From Pseudonocardia alni (GTDB lineage Bacteria > Actinomycetota > Actinomycetes > Mycobacteriales > Pseudonocardiaceae), in assembly GCF_002813375.1 (NCBI RefSeq), contig NZ_PHUJ01000003.1, positions 682,001 through 746,000 of the forward strand: a DNA stretch of 64,000 bases. Reading direction: 5' to 3'. Below, one piece after another: positions 1 through 8,908 of this stretch. The notes under the pieces were generated by a model. That model was not told the DNA's origin, made no database searches, and saw nothing but the letters and a program-made list of their open reading frames with translations. Numbering within the stretch: the stretch's first letter is position 1; the number at the start of each line of letters is the position of its first letter. The position numbers and the translations under genes are program-made.

Positions 1-663
1 TCGGTCGCCGACGTCCTCGCCCGGGTCGTCGCCGCGGTCCGCCGGGTCGTGCCCGGCGCGGACATGGTCAGCGTCACCCTCCGCGACGACGACGGCCGCT
101 TCCACACCCCCGTCGAGACCGACCCCGCCGCCTCGTCGATCGACGAGGCCCAGTACACCAGCGGCCGCGGCCCCTGTGTCGAGGCCGCCCGCGCCGACGG
201 CCCCGCGCTGGCCTCCTCCGACGACCTCGCCGCCGAGAGCCGCTGGAGCGACTTCGCCCACGCCGCCGTCGGGCACGGGTTCCACTCGGTGCTGGCGGTC
301 TCGCTGATCCCCGACGCCGAGCCGCCGCGGCTGCCCGGCGCGCTCAACGTCTACGCCACCGACCGCCGGGCGTTCACCTCCGCCGACCGCGACCGCCTGA
401 TGCTGCTCGCCACGCACGCGTCGCTGGCCCTGGCCACCTGCGTCGCCGTGTCCGACGCCGGGCTCCAGGAGACCCAGCTGCGCCAGGCGATCGCCTCGCG
501 CGACGTGATCGGCCAGGCCAAGGGCATCCTGATGGCGCGCCGCGGGCTCACCGCCGAGGAGGCCTTCGACGTGCTCCGCCGCACCTCCCAGGACCTCAAC
601 GTCAAGCTCGTCGAGCTCGCCGGGACCGTCACCGCGCACCCCACCGCACTCGACACCGACTGA
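1..663 (+). CDS. GAF and ANTAR domain regulator (5' end outside window)
   Basis: The reading frame is open from base 1, so the true start lies upstream; 220 residues are visible. The first ~140 residues look like a GAF sensor domain (PGADMVSVTL, then an SGRGPCVEAARADGP segment typical of actinobacterial GAF proteins). The C-terminal ~55 residues form an ANTAR domain, with the characteristic VIGQAKGILMARRGLTAEEA stretch. ANTAR domains bind paired hairpins in nascent mRNA and act as antiterminators; the GAF domain would sense a ligand or redox state. This pairing is common in actinobacteria, and targets cannot be read from the sequence. A GTG at 49 could be called as a start, but it would cut the first GAF helix. 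Confidence 0.85.
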   Translation, partial: SVADVLARVVAAVRRVVPGADMVSVTLRDDDGRFHTPVETDPAASSIDEAQYTSGRGPCVEAARADGPALASSDDLAAESRWSDFAHAAVGHGFHSVLAVSLIPDAEPPRLPGALNVYATDRRAFTSADRDRLMLLATHASLALATCVAVSDAGLQETQLRQAIASRDVIGQAKGILMARRGLTAEEAFDVLRRTSQDLNVKLVELAGTVTAHPTALDTD

Positions 664-792
664 CCCGCGCTCCGGCTCCGCAGGCGTCCGGTCACGCAGC
701 GCGTCCGGACGCCCACCGGCCCCCGCCCGGCCCACGCCGCGGTGCTCCGGGTGGCGGTCGTGTACCCCCCGTGCCCGCCTACGCTCACGGTC

Positions 793-1920
793 ATGACCGA
801 TGCCGTCCCCACCGAGCTGCTCGCCGACCGGCTGCGCCGTGCCGGTGAGCACGCCGCCGAGCAGGGCACCGACGTGCTGTTCCTGACCCCGGGAACCGAC
901 CTGCGCTACCTGACCGGGTTCGACGGGTCCTCGCACGAGCGCCTGACCTGCCTGATCGTCCCGGCCGCCGGGCACCGGGCGCCGCCCGCGCTCGTCGTCC
1001 CGTCGCTGGAGGCGCCCGGGTTCGCCGGTGTGCCGCTGGAGGCGCTCGGCATCGACCTGGTCACCTGGACCGACGGCGAGGACCCGTACCTGCTGGTCAG
1101 CGACCTCGCCGGCGGCCCCACCCGGATGTCGGTCGACGACGACATGCCCGCCCGCCACGTCCTCGGCCTGCGCCACGCCTTCCCCGACGTCCCGCAGTAC
1201 CTCGGCGGCACCGTGCTGCGCGAGCTCCGCATGCGCAAGGACCCGGCCGAGATCGACCGCCTGCGCGAGGCCGGCGCCGCCATCGACCGGGTGCACCGGC
1301 GGATGGGCGAGTTCCTGCGCCCCGGCCGCACCGAGGCCGAGGTCGGCGCCGACATCACCGCCGCGATCATCGCCGAGGGCCACGCCGAGGCCGCGTTCGT
1401 CATCGTCGGCTCCGGCCCCAACGGCGCCAGCCCGCACCACGACGTCTCCGACCGCGTGATCGAGGCCGGCGACGTCGTCGTCATCGACATCGGCGGACCG
1501 CTGCCCGGCGGCTACAACTCCGACTGCACCCGCACCTACGCCGTCGGCGGCGAGCCCGGACCGGACGTCAAGGAGACCTACGCGGTGCTGCAGGAGGCCC
1601 AGGAGCGCGCCGTCGCCGCCGTCCGGCCCGGTGCCACCGCCGCCGACATCGACGCCGCCGCCCGCGAGCACATCGCCGCCGCCGGGCACGGTGAGCACTT
1701 CATCCACCGCACCGGGCACGGCATCGGCCTCGACGTGCACGAGGAGCCCTACATCGTCGGCGGCAACGACCTCGTCCTCACCGAGGGCATGACCTTCTCG
1801 ATCGAGCCCGGCATCTACCAGGCCGGCAGGTGGGGCGCCCGGATCGAGGACATCGTCGTCGTGACCGCCGACGGCGTGGAGCGGCTCAACACCACCGCCC
1901 GCGACCTCGTCGTCCTGTAA
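793..1920 (+). CDS. M24 family metallopeptidase, Xaa-Pro aminopeptidase-like
   Basis: A 375-residue cytosolic peptidase with a creatinase-like N-terminal domain (about 1-145) and an M24 pita-bread domain (about 150-375). The five metal ligands are all present: D232 in IDIGG, D244 in NSDCTRT, H309 in RTGHGIGL, E338 in SIEPG and E352 in RIED. This supports an active dinuclear aminopeptidase that removes residues before proline. ATG at 793 is preferred over an in-frame GTG at 742, because the extra 17 residues are not family-like and cover the likely promoter region. The length matches short actinobacterial PepQ/PepP-like proteins. No obvious operon partner. Confidence 0.9.
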   Translation: MTDAVPTELLADRLRRAGEHAAEQGTDVLFLTPGTDLRYLTGFDGSSHERLTCLIVPAAGHRAPPALVVPSLEAPGFAGVPLEALGIDLVTWTDGEDPYLLVSDLAGGPTRMSVDDDMPARHVLGLRHAFPDVPQYLGGTVLRELRMRKDPAEIDRLREAGAAIDRVHRRMGEFLRPGRTEAEVGADITAAIIAEGHAEAAFVIVGSGPNGASPHHDVSDRVIEAGDVVVIDIGGPLPGGYNSDCTRTYAVGGEPGPDVKETYAVLQEAQERAVAAVRPGATAADIDAAAREHIAAAGHGEHFIHRTGHGIGLDVHEEPYIVGGNDLVLTEGMTFSIEPGIYQAGRWGARIEDIVVVTADGVERLNTTARDLVVL

Positions 1921-2029
1921 CGACCCCCGGGGCGCGTTCGGGGTCACCCTCCGGGTGTTCCCCGAGCGCGCCGGGCCCCGGTGGTGCCAGGGTGGGGGAG
2001 GTCCCACCCGCACCACGAAGGAGCACCCC

Positions 2030-2230
2030 GTGAACATGCCCGTGACCCAGCGTCTCGTCCGTCCCCGCAACGGGAAGGTGATCGCCGGGGTCTGCGCCGG
2101 GCTGGCCGACCGTTTCGGGATGGGTCGCAACACCGTGCGGTTCCTGTTCGTGCTGTCCTGCCTGCTGCCCGGCCCGCAGTTCGTCATCTACCTGGCGCTC
2201 TGGCTGATCATGCCGAAGAGCACCGTCTGA
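2030..2230 (+). CDS. PspC domain membrane protein
   Basis: A 66-residue PspC-type protein. The N-terminal half carries the family signature (GKVIAGVCAGLADRFG) and the C-terminal half is one or two hydrophobic segments (FLFVLSCLLPGPQFVIYLAL). PspC proteins sit in the inner membrane and take part in envelope-stress sensing. The GTG at 2030 is chosen because AAGGAG lies 6 bases upstream; an ATG two codons later is an alternative. A hairpin follows at 2240-2278, so it is probably monocistronic. Confidence 0.85.
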   Translation: MNMPVTQRLVRPRNGKVIAGVCAGLADRFGMGRNTVRFLFVLSCLLPGPQFVIYLALWLIMPKSTV

Positions 2231-2239
2231 CCGGTGTGA

Positions 2240-2278
2240 GCGCCGTCGCGGGGCCCCGGTGTGGACCCGTGACGGCGC
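2240..2278 (+). terminator. Hairpin downstream of the PspC gene
   Basis: GCGCCGTC (2240-2247) pairs with GACGGCGC (2271-2278), and the stem continues with a short CGGG/CCCG step. There is no T tract, as is usual for actinobacterial terminators. It lies 9 bases after the PspC stop codon. Confidence 0.5.
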
Positions 2279-2497
2279 CCCTGCCATCATCTCCCGCGTG
2301 ATCGAGCCGACGACCGCCGCCGCCGCGCGCCCCGTGCGCGCCGCCGCGTGTCGCTGTCGTCGGGGTCCGTCCCCGCGCGGCTGACACCGCCGTCCCGGCT
2401 CACCGTCCGTGGACCGCTCGCGCCGCCCGGGTACCGACCCGCTCCGGACCCGTGTCCGTACCGGCCGCCCCGGCCCCGCACGCGAAGCGATCACCAG

Positions 2498-3304
2498 GTG
2501 CACACCCTCTCCGGCCAGACCGTCCTGGCCCTGCACGCCCACCCCGACGACGAGTCGATCTTCACCGGACTGACCCTGCGCCGCCTCGCCGACGCGGGCG
2601 CCCGCGTCGTGCTCGTCATGGCCACCGGCGGCGACCTCGGCGAGTCCCGCCTCCCCCTGGAACCCGGCGAGACCGTCCCCGACCGCCGCCGCCGCGAGCT
2701 CACCGACGCCGCCGCCCTGCTCGGCGTGCACCGGCTCGTGCTGCTGGGGCACCGCGACTCCGGCCTGCCCGGCGGCCCCGGCCTGCGCCATCCGCGCGCC
2801 CTCGCCGGCGCCGACCCCGTCGCGCTCGGCCGCGCCGTCGCCGAGATCGTCGACGCCGAGGGCGCGGGCACCGTCCTGCACGACGACGACGCCGGCATCT
2901 ACGGCCATCCCGACCACCGCGCCGCGCACGCCGCGGGTGCCATCGCCTGCTCGCTCACCGGCGCCCACGGCTACCGGATGACCGTCGACCGGGAGCACCT
3001 CGCGCTGGCCGCGCGCGACCGGCACCTCGTCCACGGCGCCGCGCACGCCGCGGGCGTCGGCTACGGCCGGGTCACCGCCGAGATCGCCGTGGCCGTCGGG
3101 GGCGGCCCGGCCGAGCTCGCCGTGAAGCGGTCCGCGATGCTCGCCCACGCCAGCCAGATCGCCCCGGACGCGGTCGACGAGGCGGGCTTCGCCGCCGCCT
3201 ACGGCTACGAGTGGTTCCTCCCCGGCGAGAACACCGGCGGCCGGGCCCGCGGCGGTGTCCTGGAGGCGCTGGGCAACGCCCATCTGCTCGCCGGGACCCG
3301 CTGA
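2498..3304 (+). CDS. PIG-L/LmbE family deacetylase, MshB/Mca-like
   Basis: A 268-residue zinc-dependent amide hydrolase of the PIG-L family, which in actinobacteria includes MshB (GlcNAc-inositol deacetylase of mycothiol synthesis) and Mca (mycothiol conjugate amidase). The first motif AHPDDE is at residues 14-19 (zinc ligands H15, D18) and the second, GHPDH, at about 136-140, supplies the third ligand. The start GTG at 2498 puts the first motif at the usual distance from the N-terminus; an upstream in-frame extension to 2348 is Pro/Arg-rich and unconvincing. Whether this is MshB, Mca or a paralogue acting on another N-acetyl sugar cannot be decided from the sequence alone. Confidence 0.85.
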   Translation: MHTLSGQTVLALHAHPDDESIFTGLTLRRLADAGARVVLVMATGGDLGESRLPLEPGETVPDRRRRELTDAAALLGVHRLVLLGHRDSGLPGGPGLRHPRALAGADPVALGRAVAEIVDAEGAGTVLHDDDAGIYGHPDHRAAHAAGAIACSLTGAHGYRMTVDREHLALAARDRHLVHGAAHAAGVGYGRVTAEIAVAVGGGPAELAVKRSAMLAHASQIAPDAVDEAGFAAAYGYEWFLPGENTGGRARGGVLEALGNAHLLAGTR

Positions 3305-3505
3305 CCGCCGCCCCCGTCCCGCGCCGGGTCCCGCCCCGGGGCCGGTCCCGCGTCCGATGCCGCCGCGTCGGGCGGTCGCGGCGCTCCACTACGCTGTCCG
3401 CACGACCGCGCTCCGCCGCAGCACGACGAGCGGTGACCGAGCAGGTGCGGTCGGTACGGGTAGGGTCGCCCGGTCGACACCGATCGGGCGGGGGAGAGGA
3501 CGAGC

Positions 3506-4282
3506 ATGGTCGAACCGCCGGGCCCGGTCCTGGTCGTGGTTCCCACCTACGACGAGCGGGAGAACCTCGGTCCCGCCGTCGCGCGGCTGCACGCCGCGCT
3601 GCCCGACGCCGACGTCCTCGTCGTCGACGACGCCAGCCCCGACGGCACCGGAGAGCTCGCCGACGCCCTCGCCGCCGCCGACGAGCGGGTCCGCGTCCTG
3701 CACCGCTCCGGCAAGGACGGCCTCGGCGCCGCCTACCTCGACGGCTTCCGGCACGCGCTGACCGGCGAGCACCAGGTCGTCGTCGAGATGGACGCCGACG
3801 GCTCGCACGCCCCCGAGGACCTCCCCGCGCTGCTCGCCGCCCTGACCGACGCCGACGTCGTCCTCGGCTCCCGCTACGTGCCCGGCGGGCGCGTCGTGAA
3901 CTGGCCCTGGCACCGCGAGCTCCTCTCCCGCGGCGGCAATCTCTACTCCCGCCTCGCACTCGGCGTGCCGCTGCGCGACATCACCGGCGGCTACCGCGTC
4001 TACCGGCGCACGGTGCTCGAGCAGCTGCACCTGGACTCGGTCGCCTCCCAGGGCTACTGCTTCCAGGTGGACATGGCCTGGCGGGCCCTGCAGGCCGGGT
4101 TCCGGGTCAGCGAGGTCCCGATCACCTTCACCGAGCGCGAGCGCGGCGCCTCCAAGATGAGCGGCGGCATCGTCGCCGAGGCGCTGTGGCGGGTCACCTG
4201 CTGGGGCCTGTCGCACCGGCTCGGCCGCGACACCCCCCAGCGCCCCGCGGGGCCGGTCACCGAGGGCGCCGCACACGGCTGA
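3506..4282 (+). CDS. Polyprenol monophosphomannose synthase-like GT2
   Basis: A 258-residue family 2 glycosyltransferase of the DPM1/Ppm1 type. Visible features are the N-terminal nucleotide-binding PTYDERENL, the VVDDASPDGT loop, the DADGSH (DxD) metal-binding motif, and the GGYRVYRR and RERGASKM segments of the dolichol-phosphate mannose synthase family. It probably transfers mannose from GDP-mannose to polyprenyl phosphate on the cytosolic face, feeding lipoglycan and protein mannosylation. The start ATG at 3506 has GGGGGAGAGG just upstream. There is no attached N-acyltransferase (Lnt) domain of the kind fused in mycobacterial Ppm1. The substrate is inferred from family membership. Confidence 0.85.
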   Translation: MVEPPGPVLVVVPTYDERENLGPAVARLHAALPDADVLVVDDASPDGTGELADALAAADERVRVLHRSGKDGLGAAYLDGFRHALTGEHQVVVEMDADGSHAPEDLPALLAALTDADVVLGSRYVPGGRVVNWPWHRELLSRGGNLYSRLALGVPLRDITGGYRVYRRTVLEQLHLDSVASQGYCFQVDMAWRALQAGFRVSEVPITFTERERGASKMSGGIVAEALWRVTCWGLSHRLGRDTPQRPAGPVTEGAAHG

Positions 4283-4306
4283 GCCGCGCGGCGCCCCCGG
4301 GTGCGC

Positions 4307-6058
4307 TCAGGCGCGCGCCGGCAGGGCCGCCAGCTCCGGCACCAGGTCGTCGAGACCCAGCGTGCCCTGCGCGAGCGCGGCGGCGTGCCACGCGGCGAGG
4401 TCGAACTCCTCCCCGCGGGCGGCGTGCGCGGCCCGGGCCCGCTCCCGCCCGGTCAGCCAGGCCCGCTCGCCCAGCTTGTAGCCGATCGCCTGGGCCGGTC
4501 CGCCGAGGTAGCGCAGCAGCTCCGAGTCGGCCATCGCGTCCCCGCCGCCGACGTGCCGGCCGAAGAACTCCCGCCCCAGCTCCGGGGTCCACCGCTGACC
4601 GGCACCGACCGGGGAGTCGTCGGGGACCGGCAGCGACAGGTGCATCCCCAGATCGATCACCACACGCACCGCGCGCAGCATCTGGGCGTTGAGGTAGCCC
4701 AGCCGCGACCCCGGGTCGGAGTGGTGGCCCAGCTCGTCCATCAGCCGCTCCGCGTAGAGCGCCCAGCCCTCCACGTCCGCGCTCACCGCGCCCACCAGCG
4801 ACGTCTGGAACGTCGACAGCTCCCGGCTGCGCACCGCCCACGACGCCAGCTGCAGGTGGTGGCCCGGGACGCCCTCGTGGTACCAGGTGCTGATCAGGTC
4901 CCACAGCGGGTAGCGGTCGTCCTCGCTCGCGGGCAGCCAGGTCCGGCCCGGCCGCGAGAAGTCCAGCGCCGGTGGTGTGTAGTACGGCGCCGCCGCGCTG
5001 CCCGCCGGCGCCAGCCGGGACTCGACCTCCCGAAGCCGGCCGGACAGGTCGAAGTGGACACCGTCGAGCTCGGCGATCGTGTCGTCCATGATCTTCTGCA
5101 GGTGCGCCCGGGCGGCCTCCCCGCCCACGACGACCCCGGTCGAGCCCCCGTCGGTCTCCAGGAACTCCATCGCCTCGCGCACGCTGCCGCCGGGCACGAT
5201 CCGCGCGGCCTCGACGGCCATCTCCTCGCGGATCCGGCGGAACTCCGACCAGCCCCACTCGTAGACCTCGACGGTGTCGATGTCGGCGCCGTTCCAGAAC
5301 CGGTTCGCGATCCGGTACCGGTCGGGGCCCACGCCGTCCGGGGTCCCCTCCGCGGCCGGCAGGTACTCCGCGGCCAGCCAGTCCCGCAGCTCGCCCAGCG
5401 CCGCCGTCGCCTCCCGCGCACCGCGGTCCAGGTCGGCGCGCACGGCGTCACCGACGGAGGCGTCCGCGGCGAACCCGGCGAACCAGCCACGGCCGCCCGC
5501 GTCGCCGTTCCAGGCGTCGATCTGCTCGGTCACCCGCACCACCTGGCGCGGCGCGGCGAACAGCCCGCGACGGCGGCCCTCGGCCAGCGACGCCCGGTAC
5601 CCGGCGAGTGCCTCGGGGACCCGCGCCATCCGCGCGGCGACGGTGGCCCAGTCCTCGTCGCCGTCGACGGGCATGAGGGTGAACGCGGTCCGCAGGGTCG
5701 CCAGCGGTCCGAACAGCTCCTGCACCGCACGCAACGGCTCCCCGGAGGTCAGGTGGTCGAGCTGGGCGCCGAGACGCTCACGCAGCAGCCGCGCGCAGCG
5801 ACGCTCGTCGGGGTCGGCGGGCTGCCGGGCGCCCGTGGTGGTGTCCAGCCGCTCCAGGGTCTCCCGGCAGGCGGCGACAAGCGCGGCGGTGCCGTCGGGG
5901 GAGAGGTCGGGCAGCTCGTCCTGCCGCTCGGTCCAGCCGAGGTCGCCGGCGAGGACCGGGTCGAGCTCGGCGAGGCGCCGGACGTGGTCGTCGGCGAGGT
6001 CGCGGACCGCTCGAGCGGGGCGGGAGGGGCTGGCGGTGCCGGTCTGCTGATCGTTCAT
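4307..6058 (-). CDS. DUF885 family protein, putative metallopeptidase
   Basis: A 583-residue DUF885 protein. The family is thought to be zinc peptidase-like. The expected HExxH-type motif is present in the C-terminal half as STWYHEGVPGHHLQLA, and a second motif near the end (GGGDAMADSELLRYLGGPAQAIGYKLG) matches the family's conserved arginine/lysine helix. No signal peptide is seen, so it is likely cytosolic. GTG at 6061 and ATG at 6058 are both possible starts; the ATG is used. It is convergent with the mannosyltransferase gene. The substrate is unknown. Confidence 0.8.
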   Translation of the reverse strand: MNDQQTGTASPSRPARAVRDLADDHVRRLAELDPVLAGDLGWTERQDELPDLSPDGTAALVAACRETLERLDTTTGARQPADPDERRCARLLRERLGAQLDHLTSGEPLRAVQELFGPLATLRTAFTLMPVDGDEDWATVAARMARVPEALAGYRASLAEGRRRGLFAAPRQVVRVTEQIDAWNGDAGGRGWFAGFAADASVGDAVRADLDRGAREATAALGELRDWLAAEYLPAAEGTPDGVGPDRYRIANRFWNGADIDTVEVYEWGWSEFRRIREEMAVEAARIVPGGSVREAMEFLETDGGSTGVVVGGEAARAHLQKIMDDTIAELDGVHFDLSGRLREVESRLAPAGSAAAPYYTPPALDFSRPGRTWLPASEDDRYPLWDLISTWYHEGVPGHHLQLASWAVRSRELSTFQTSLVGAVSADVEGWALYAERLMDELGHHSDPGSRLGYLNAQMLRAVRVVIDLGMHLSLPVPDDSPVGAGQRWTPELGREFFGRHVGGGDAMADSELLRYLGGPAQAIGYKLGERAWLTGRERARAAHAARGEEFDLAAWHAAALAQGTLGLDDLVPELAALPARA

Positions 6059-6082
6059 CACCGGTCATCATGCCCGCACGCG

Positions 6083-6118
6083 ACGGAGCCCGGACCCCCT
6101 GAGGGATCCGGGCTCCGT
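6083..6118 (-). terminator. Strong hairpin downstream of rbpA
   Basis: A perfect 12-bp inverted repeat, ACGGAGCCCGGA (6083-6094) and TCCGGGCTCCGT (6107-6118), with a 12-base loop. It lies between the end of rbpA and the start of the DUF885 gene, both on the minus strand, so it most likely ends rbpA transcription. Confidence 0.75.
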
Positions 6119-6163
6119 GGTCACCGGGTGGTGGTCCGGTGTGTGCCTGCGGTGCGGCCGGGA

Positions 6164-6505
6164 TCAGGCGATCTCGGCGCGCCGCTCGCGCAGCAGCTCC
6201 AGGCGCTCGTCGAGCAGCTCCTCGAGCTCGGCGATCGACCGGCGCTCGAGCAGCATGTCCCAGTGCGTACGCGGCGGCTTCTGCTTCTTCTGCTCCGGCT
6301 CGGTCCCGTCCACCCGACGACCGACGCCGCCCTGCGGGGACTCCCACGTCGCGGGAGCCTCGGCGTCGTTCGCGAACGGCACCTGGAACTCGTAGCCGGA
6401 CTCGGACACATAACGGACCATCTGCCGCGGCGCCAGGTCGTGGTTGCGGTCCGTCTCGTAGCTGACAGCCCCGAGCCGGCTGCCACGCAGAACGCGGTCG
6501 GCCAT
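6164..6505 (-). CDS. rbpA: RNA polymerase-binding protein RbpA
   Basis: A 113-residue RbpA, the actinobacterial general transcription factor that binds sigma-A-type factors and the RNA polymerase core and stabilises open complexes. The start MADRVLRGSRLGAVSYETD, the central core domain ending around GVGRRV, the basic linker (EQKKQKPPRTHWDMLLERR) and the C-terminal sigma-interacting helix (IAELEELLDERLELLRERR) are all intact. AGGAGGG lies 7-13 bases upstream of the ATG. The upstream region carries a GGAAT/GTT pair resembling the SigR/SigH promoter described for rbpA in streptomycetes. Length is normal. Confidence 0.97.
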   Translation of the reverse strand: MADRVLRGSRLGAVSYETDRNHDLAPRQMVRYVSESGYEFQVPFANDAEAPATWESPQGGVGRRVDGTEPEQKKQKPPRTHWDMLLERRSIAELEELLDERLELLRERRAEIA

Positions 6506-6571
6506 GCGTCACCCTCCTGTAGCGCGATGTCGAGGGAGCACCTCGACGGTTACGTCTTCGCCACCGGGTGT

Positions 6572-6596
6572 AACGTACGTGGAGCTACGGTATTCC
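6572..6596 (-). promoter_or_regulatory. Putative thiol-stress sigma factor (SigR/SigH-type) promoter of rbpA
   Basis: Read on the minus strand, GGAAT (6592-6596) is followed after 17 bases by GTT (6572-6574). The consensus of SigR/SigH-family promoters is GGAAT, 17-19 bases, GTT. The distance to the rbpA start codon is about 65 bases. rbpA is a known SigR regulon member in Streptomyces; here the assignment is inference from the motif. Confidence 0.5.
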
Positions 6597-6746
6597 GGCG
6601 GCAGGGCAGAACAGACCCGCTCGAGTTACCTCGCGGTAACCCGCTCTGCGCCCGATGGGCCAGTGTTCCCTATCGCCGCCCGTTACACACTCCGATGTGA
6701 CGTGTCAGCCATGTGTGACGGTGCCCACCCGGGTGTCGACGAGTGT

Positions 6747-8072
6747 TCACACAGCCGACCGGAGCGGTGCACGGCCGGGGGAGCGCACCGGCAGCAATGC
6801 GACCAGTCCCGCCGCCAGGACCAGCACGATCCCGATCGTCCCGGCCCGGTCCGAGCCGAACACGTAGGTGAACAGGCCGATGAGCGCCGGCGCCAGGAAC
6901 GACACCGCGCGCCCGGTCGTCGCGTACAGACCGAACAGCTGGCCCTCCTGCTGCGCCGGGCACACCCGCAGCAGGTACGACCGCGACGACGCCTGCGCCG
7001 GCCCCACGAACAGCCCCAGCACCAGCCCGAAGATCCAGAACATGGTCGGCCCGGACACGAACAGCAGCACCACCCCGACCACGACCAGCCCGGCCAGCGA
7101 GCCGACCACGACCGCCTTCGGGCCGAACCGGTCGTCGAGCCTGCCCCCGAGCAGCGCCCCGGCGGCGGACACCACGTTGATCGCCACGCCGAAGATCAGC
7201 ACCTGCCCCGGCTCCAGTCCGTACACCGTCACCGCCAGGACCCCGCCGAAGGCGAAGATCGCGTTGAGGCCGTCCCGGTACAGCGCGCTCGCCCCGAGGA
7301 AGTACACGGTGTGCGGGCTGGCCCGGTAGAGCGCGCGCAGGTCGGTCACCAGCCTGCGGTAGGAACCGGCCACACCCAGTTTCGGGGCGTCCGGCGCCAC
7401 CGGAGGCGTCTCGGGCAGCAGCAGGAACATCGGCGCGGCGAACACCGCGAACCACACCGCCGCCACCAGCACCGCGATCCGCACGTCGAGCCCGTCGGCG
7501 GTCGGGACACCGAGCAGCCCGCCGTCGCCGGACAGCAGGAACACGTACACCCCGAGCAGCAGCACGATCCCGCCGATGTAGCCCAGCGCCCAGCCGAAGC
7601 CCGACACCCGCCCGACCGTCGCCGGCGTCGACACCTGCGCCATCAGGGCGTAGTACGACACCGCCGCCAGTTCGGCGAAGATCGACGCCAGGGCCAGCAG
7701 CAGCAGGCCCAGCCACAGGTAGGACCAGTCGTCGCGGACGAAGAACATCCCGGCCATGCAGAGCACGACCAGCGCCGTCCACACCCCCGTCGCCCGCAGC
7801 CGCCGCCCCGTGCGGTCCGCGCTCTGCCCGACCACCGGCGCCATCAGCGCGATCAGCACCCCGGCGGCCGCCGTCGACCACGCCAGCCAGCTGTTCGCAC
7901 TCACCGAGCCCGGCAGGTCCGCCCCGACGGCGTCGGTCAGGTACACCGAGAACACGAAGGTCAGCGCGATGTGCTGGAACCCCGAGGAGCCCCAGTCCCA
8001 GAGCCCCCAGGCCCACAGCCGGGATCGGCGGGGCGGGGCCGGCTCTGCGGTCGGAGCGGTCGAGGCGGTCAC
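6747..8072 (-). CDS. MFS transporter, UMF1-like
   Basis: A 441-residue integral membrane protein with about 12 hydrophobic segments. It opens with LWAWGLWDWGSSGFQHIALTF-type sequence, which resembles the UMF1/vacuole-effluxer-like branch of the major facilitator superfamily (short WDWGSSGF signature and a loop with QSADRTGRR). The central part has a long loop after TM6 (PETPPVAPDAPKLGVAG). The substrate cannot be inferred. The GTG start at 8072 has no clear ribosome binding site. It stands alone between rbpA and the GDPD gene. Confidence 0.8.
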   Translation of the reverse strand: MTASTAPTAEPAPPRRSRLWAWGLWDWGSSGFQHIALTFVFSVYLTDAVGADLPGSVSANSWLAWSTAAAGVLIALMAPVVGQSADRTGRRLRATGVWTALVVLCMAGMFFVRDDWSYLWLGLLLLALASIFAELAAVSYYALMAQVSTPATVGRVSGFGWALGYIGGIVLLLGVYVFLLSGDGGLLGVPTADGLDVRIAVLVAAVWFAVFAAPMFLLLPETPPVAPDAPKLGVAGSYRRLVTDLRALYRASPHTVYFLGASALYRDGLNAIFAFGGVLAVTVYGLEPGQVLIFGVAINVVSAAGALLGGRLDDRFGPKAVVVGSLAGLVVVGVVLLFVSGPTMFWIFGLVLGLFVGPAQASSRSYLLRVCPAQQEGQLFGLYATTGRAVSFLAPALIGLFTYVFGSDRAGTIGIVLVLAAGLVALLPVRSPGRAPLRSAV

Positions 8073-8135
8073 GGCGCGAGCGTATCGACGCCCGCGGGAC
8101 CCGGCCTCCGATCATCTACGCAGGCGCCCACCCGG

Positions 8136-8903
8136 TCAGCTCCCGACGACGTCGAGCAGCCGGTCCGGCCGGTCGGACAGCAGCCCGTCCACCCCGAGGG
8201 TCAGCAGCCGTCGCATCTGCTCGGCCTCGTCCACCGTCCACACGTGCACCTCGTGCCCGGCCCGGTGCGCCGCCTCGACGAACCGGCGGTCCGACGCCAC
8301 CGGGATCGGCCCGAACATCGGAGGGACCTGCGCGAACACCCCCGCCGACGCCGGCAGCAGCCGGCTCGGGACGCCCCACGCACGGGCCCGCAGCGCCACC
8401 ACCTCGGCCTGCCCCATCGACGTGCACAGCCTCGGCCCGGCCAGCGCCCGGGCGACGCCCAGCCGGCGGACGGAGAACGAGCCCAGGCACACCCGGTCCC
8501 AGGCGTCGGCGGCGTCGAGCACCGCCAACGTCGGAGCGACGACCTCGGCCGACTTCAGCTCGATCGTCACCCGCACCCCGGGGACCGCGTCGAGTACCTC
8601 GGCCAGCCGCGGCAGCGGCTCGGTGCGCTGTGCCCCGGTGACCCGCACGGTGTCGAGCTCCGCGGCGGGGCGCGCGTCGATCCGGCCGGTGCCGTCGGTG
8701 GTGCGGTCCAGCGTCGGGTCGTGGTGCACGAACGGCACCCCGTCGGCGCTGGCGTGCACGTCCATCTCGACGTAGCGCAGACCGTGGTCGGCGGCGGCGA
8801 TGAACGCGGCGACGGTGTTCTCGCAACCGGACAGCTCCCCGATGTGCCAGCCACGGTGGGCGTAGGCGCGGGGGTGCGGACCGTCGAGGTACGGGTGGTG
8901 CAC
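8136..8903 (-). CDS. Glycerophosphodiester phosphodiesterase
   Basis: A 255-residue GDPD-family protein that would hydrolyse glycerophosphodiesters to glycerol-3-phosphate and an alcohol. The start of the TIM barrel carries the catalytic AHRG (H16, R17), then YVEMDVH (E46, D48) and FVHHDPTLDRTT (H61). A later IELK strand and the barrel end LLSDRPDRL are also family-like. There is no signal peptide, so it is intracellular. The GTG start at 8903 is 5 bases after the stop of the ligD-like gene, so the two are probably cotranscribed. An in-frame extension upstream to 9071 runs inside the ligD-like gene and was rejected. Confidence 0.9.
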   Translation of the reverse strand: MHHPYLDGPHPRAYAHRGWHIGELSGCENTVAAFIAAADHGLRYVEMDVHASADGVPFVHHDPTLDRTTDGTGRIDARPAAELDTVRVTGAQRTEPLPRLAEVLDAVPGVRVTIELKSAEVVAPTLAVLDAADAWDRVCLGSFSVRRLGVARALAGPRLCTSMGQAEVVALRARAWGVPSRLLPASAGVFAQVPPMFGPIPVASDRRFVEAAHRAGHEVHVWTVDEAEQMRRLLTLGVDGLLSDRPDRLLDVVGS

Positions 8904-8908
8904 GGCGG

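Noticed and set aside
2452-4692. A 746-codon open frame on the plus strand
   Set aside because: Arg/Pro-rich product running through the PIG-L and mannosyltransferase genes in another frame; typical of high-GC DNA.
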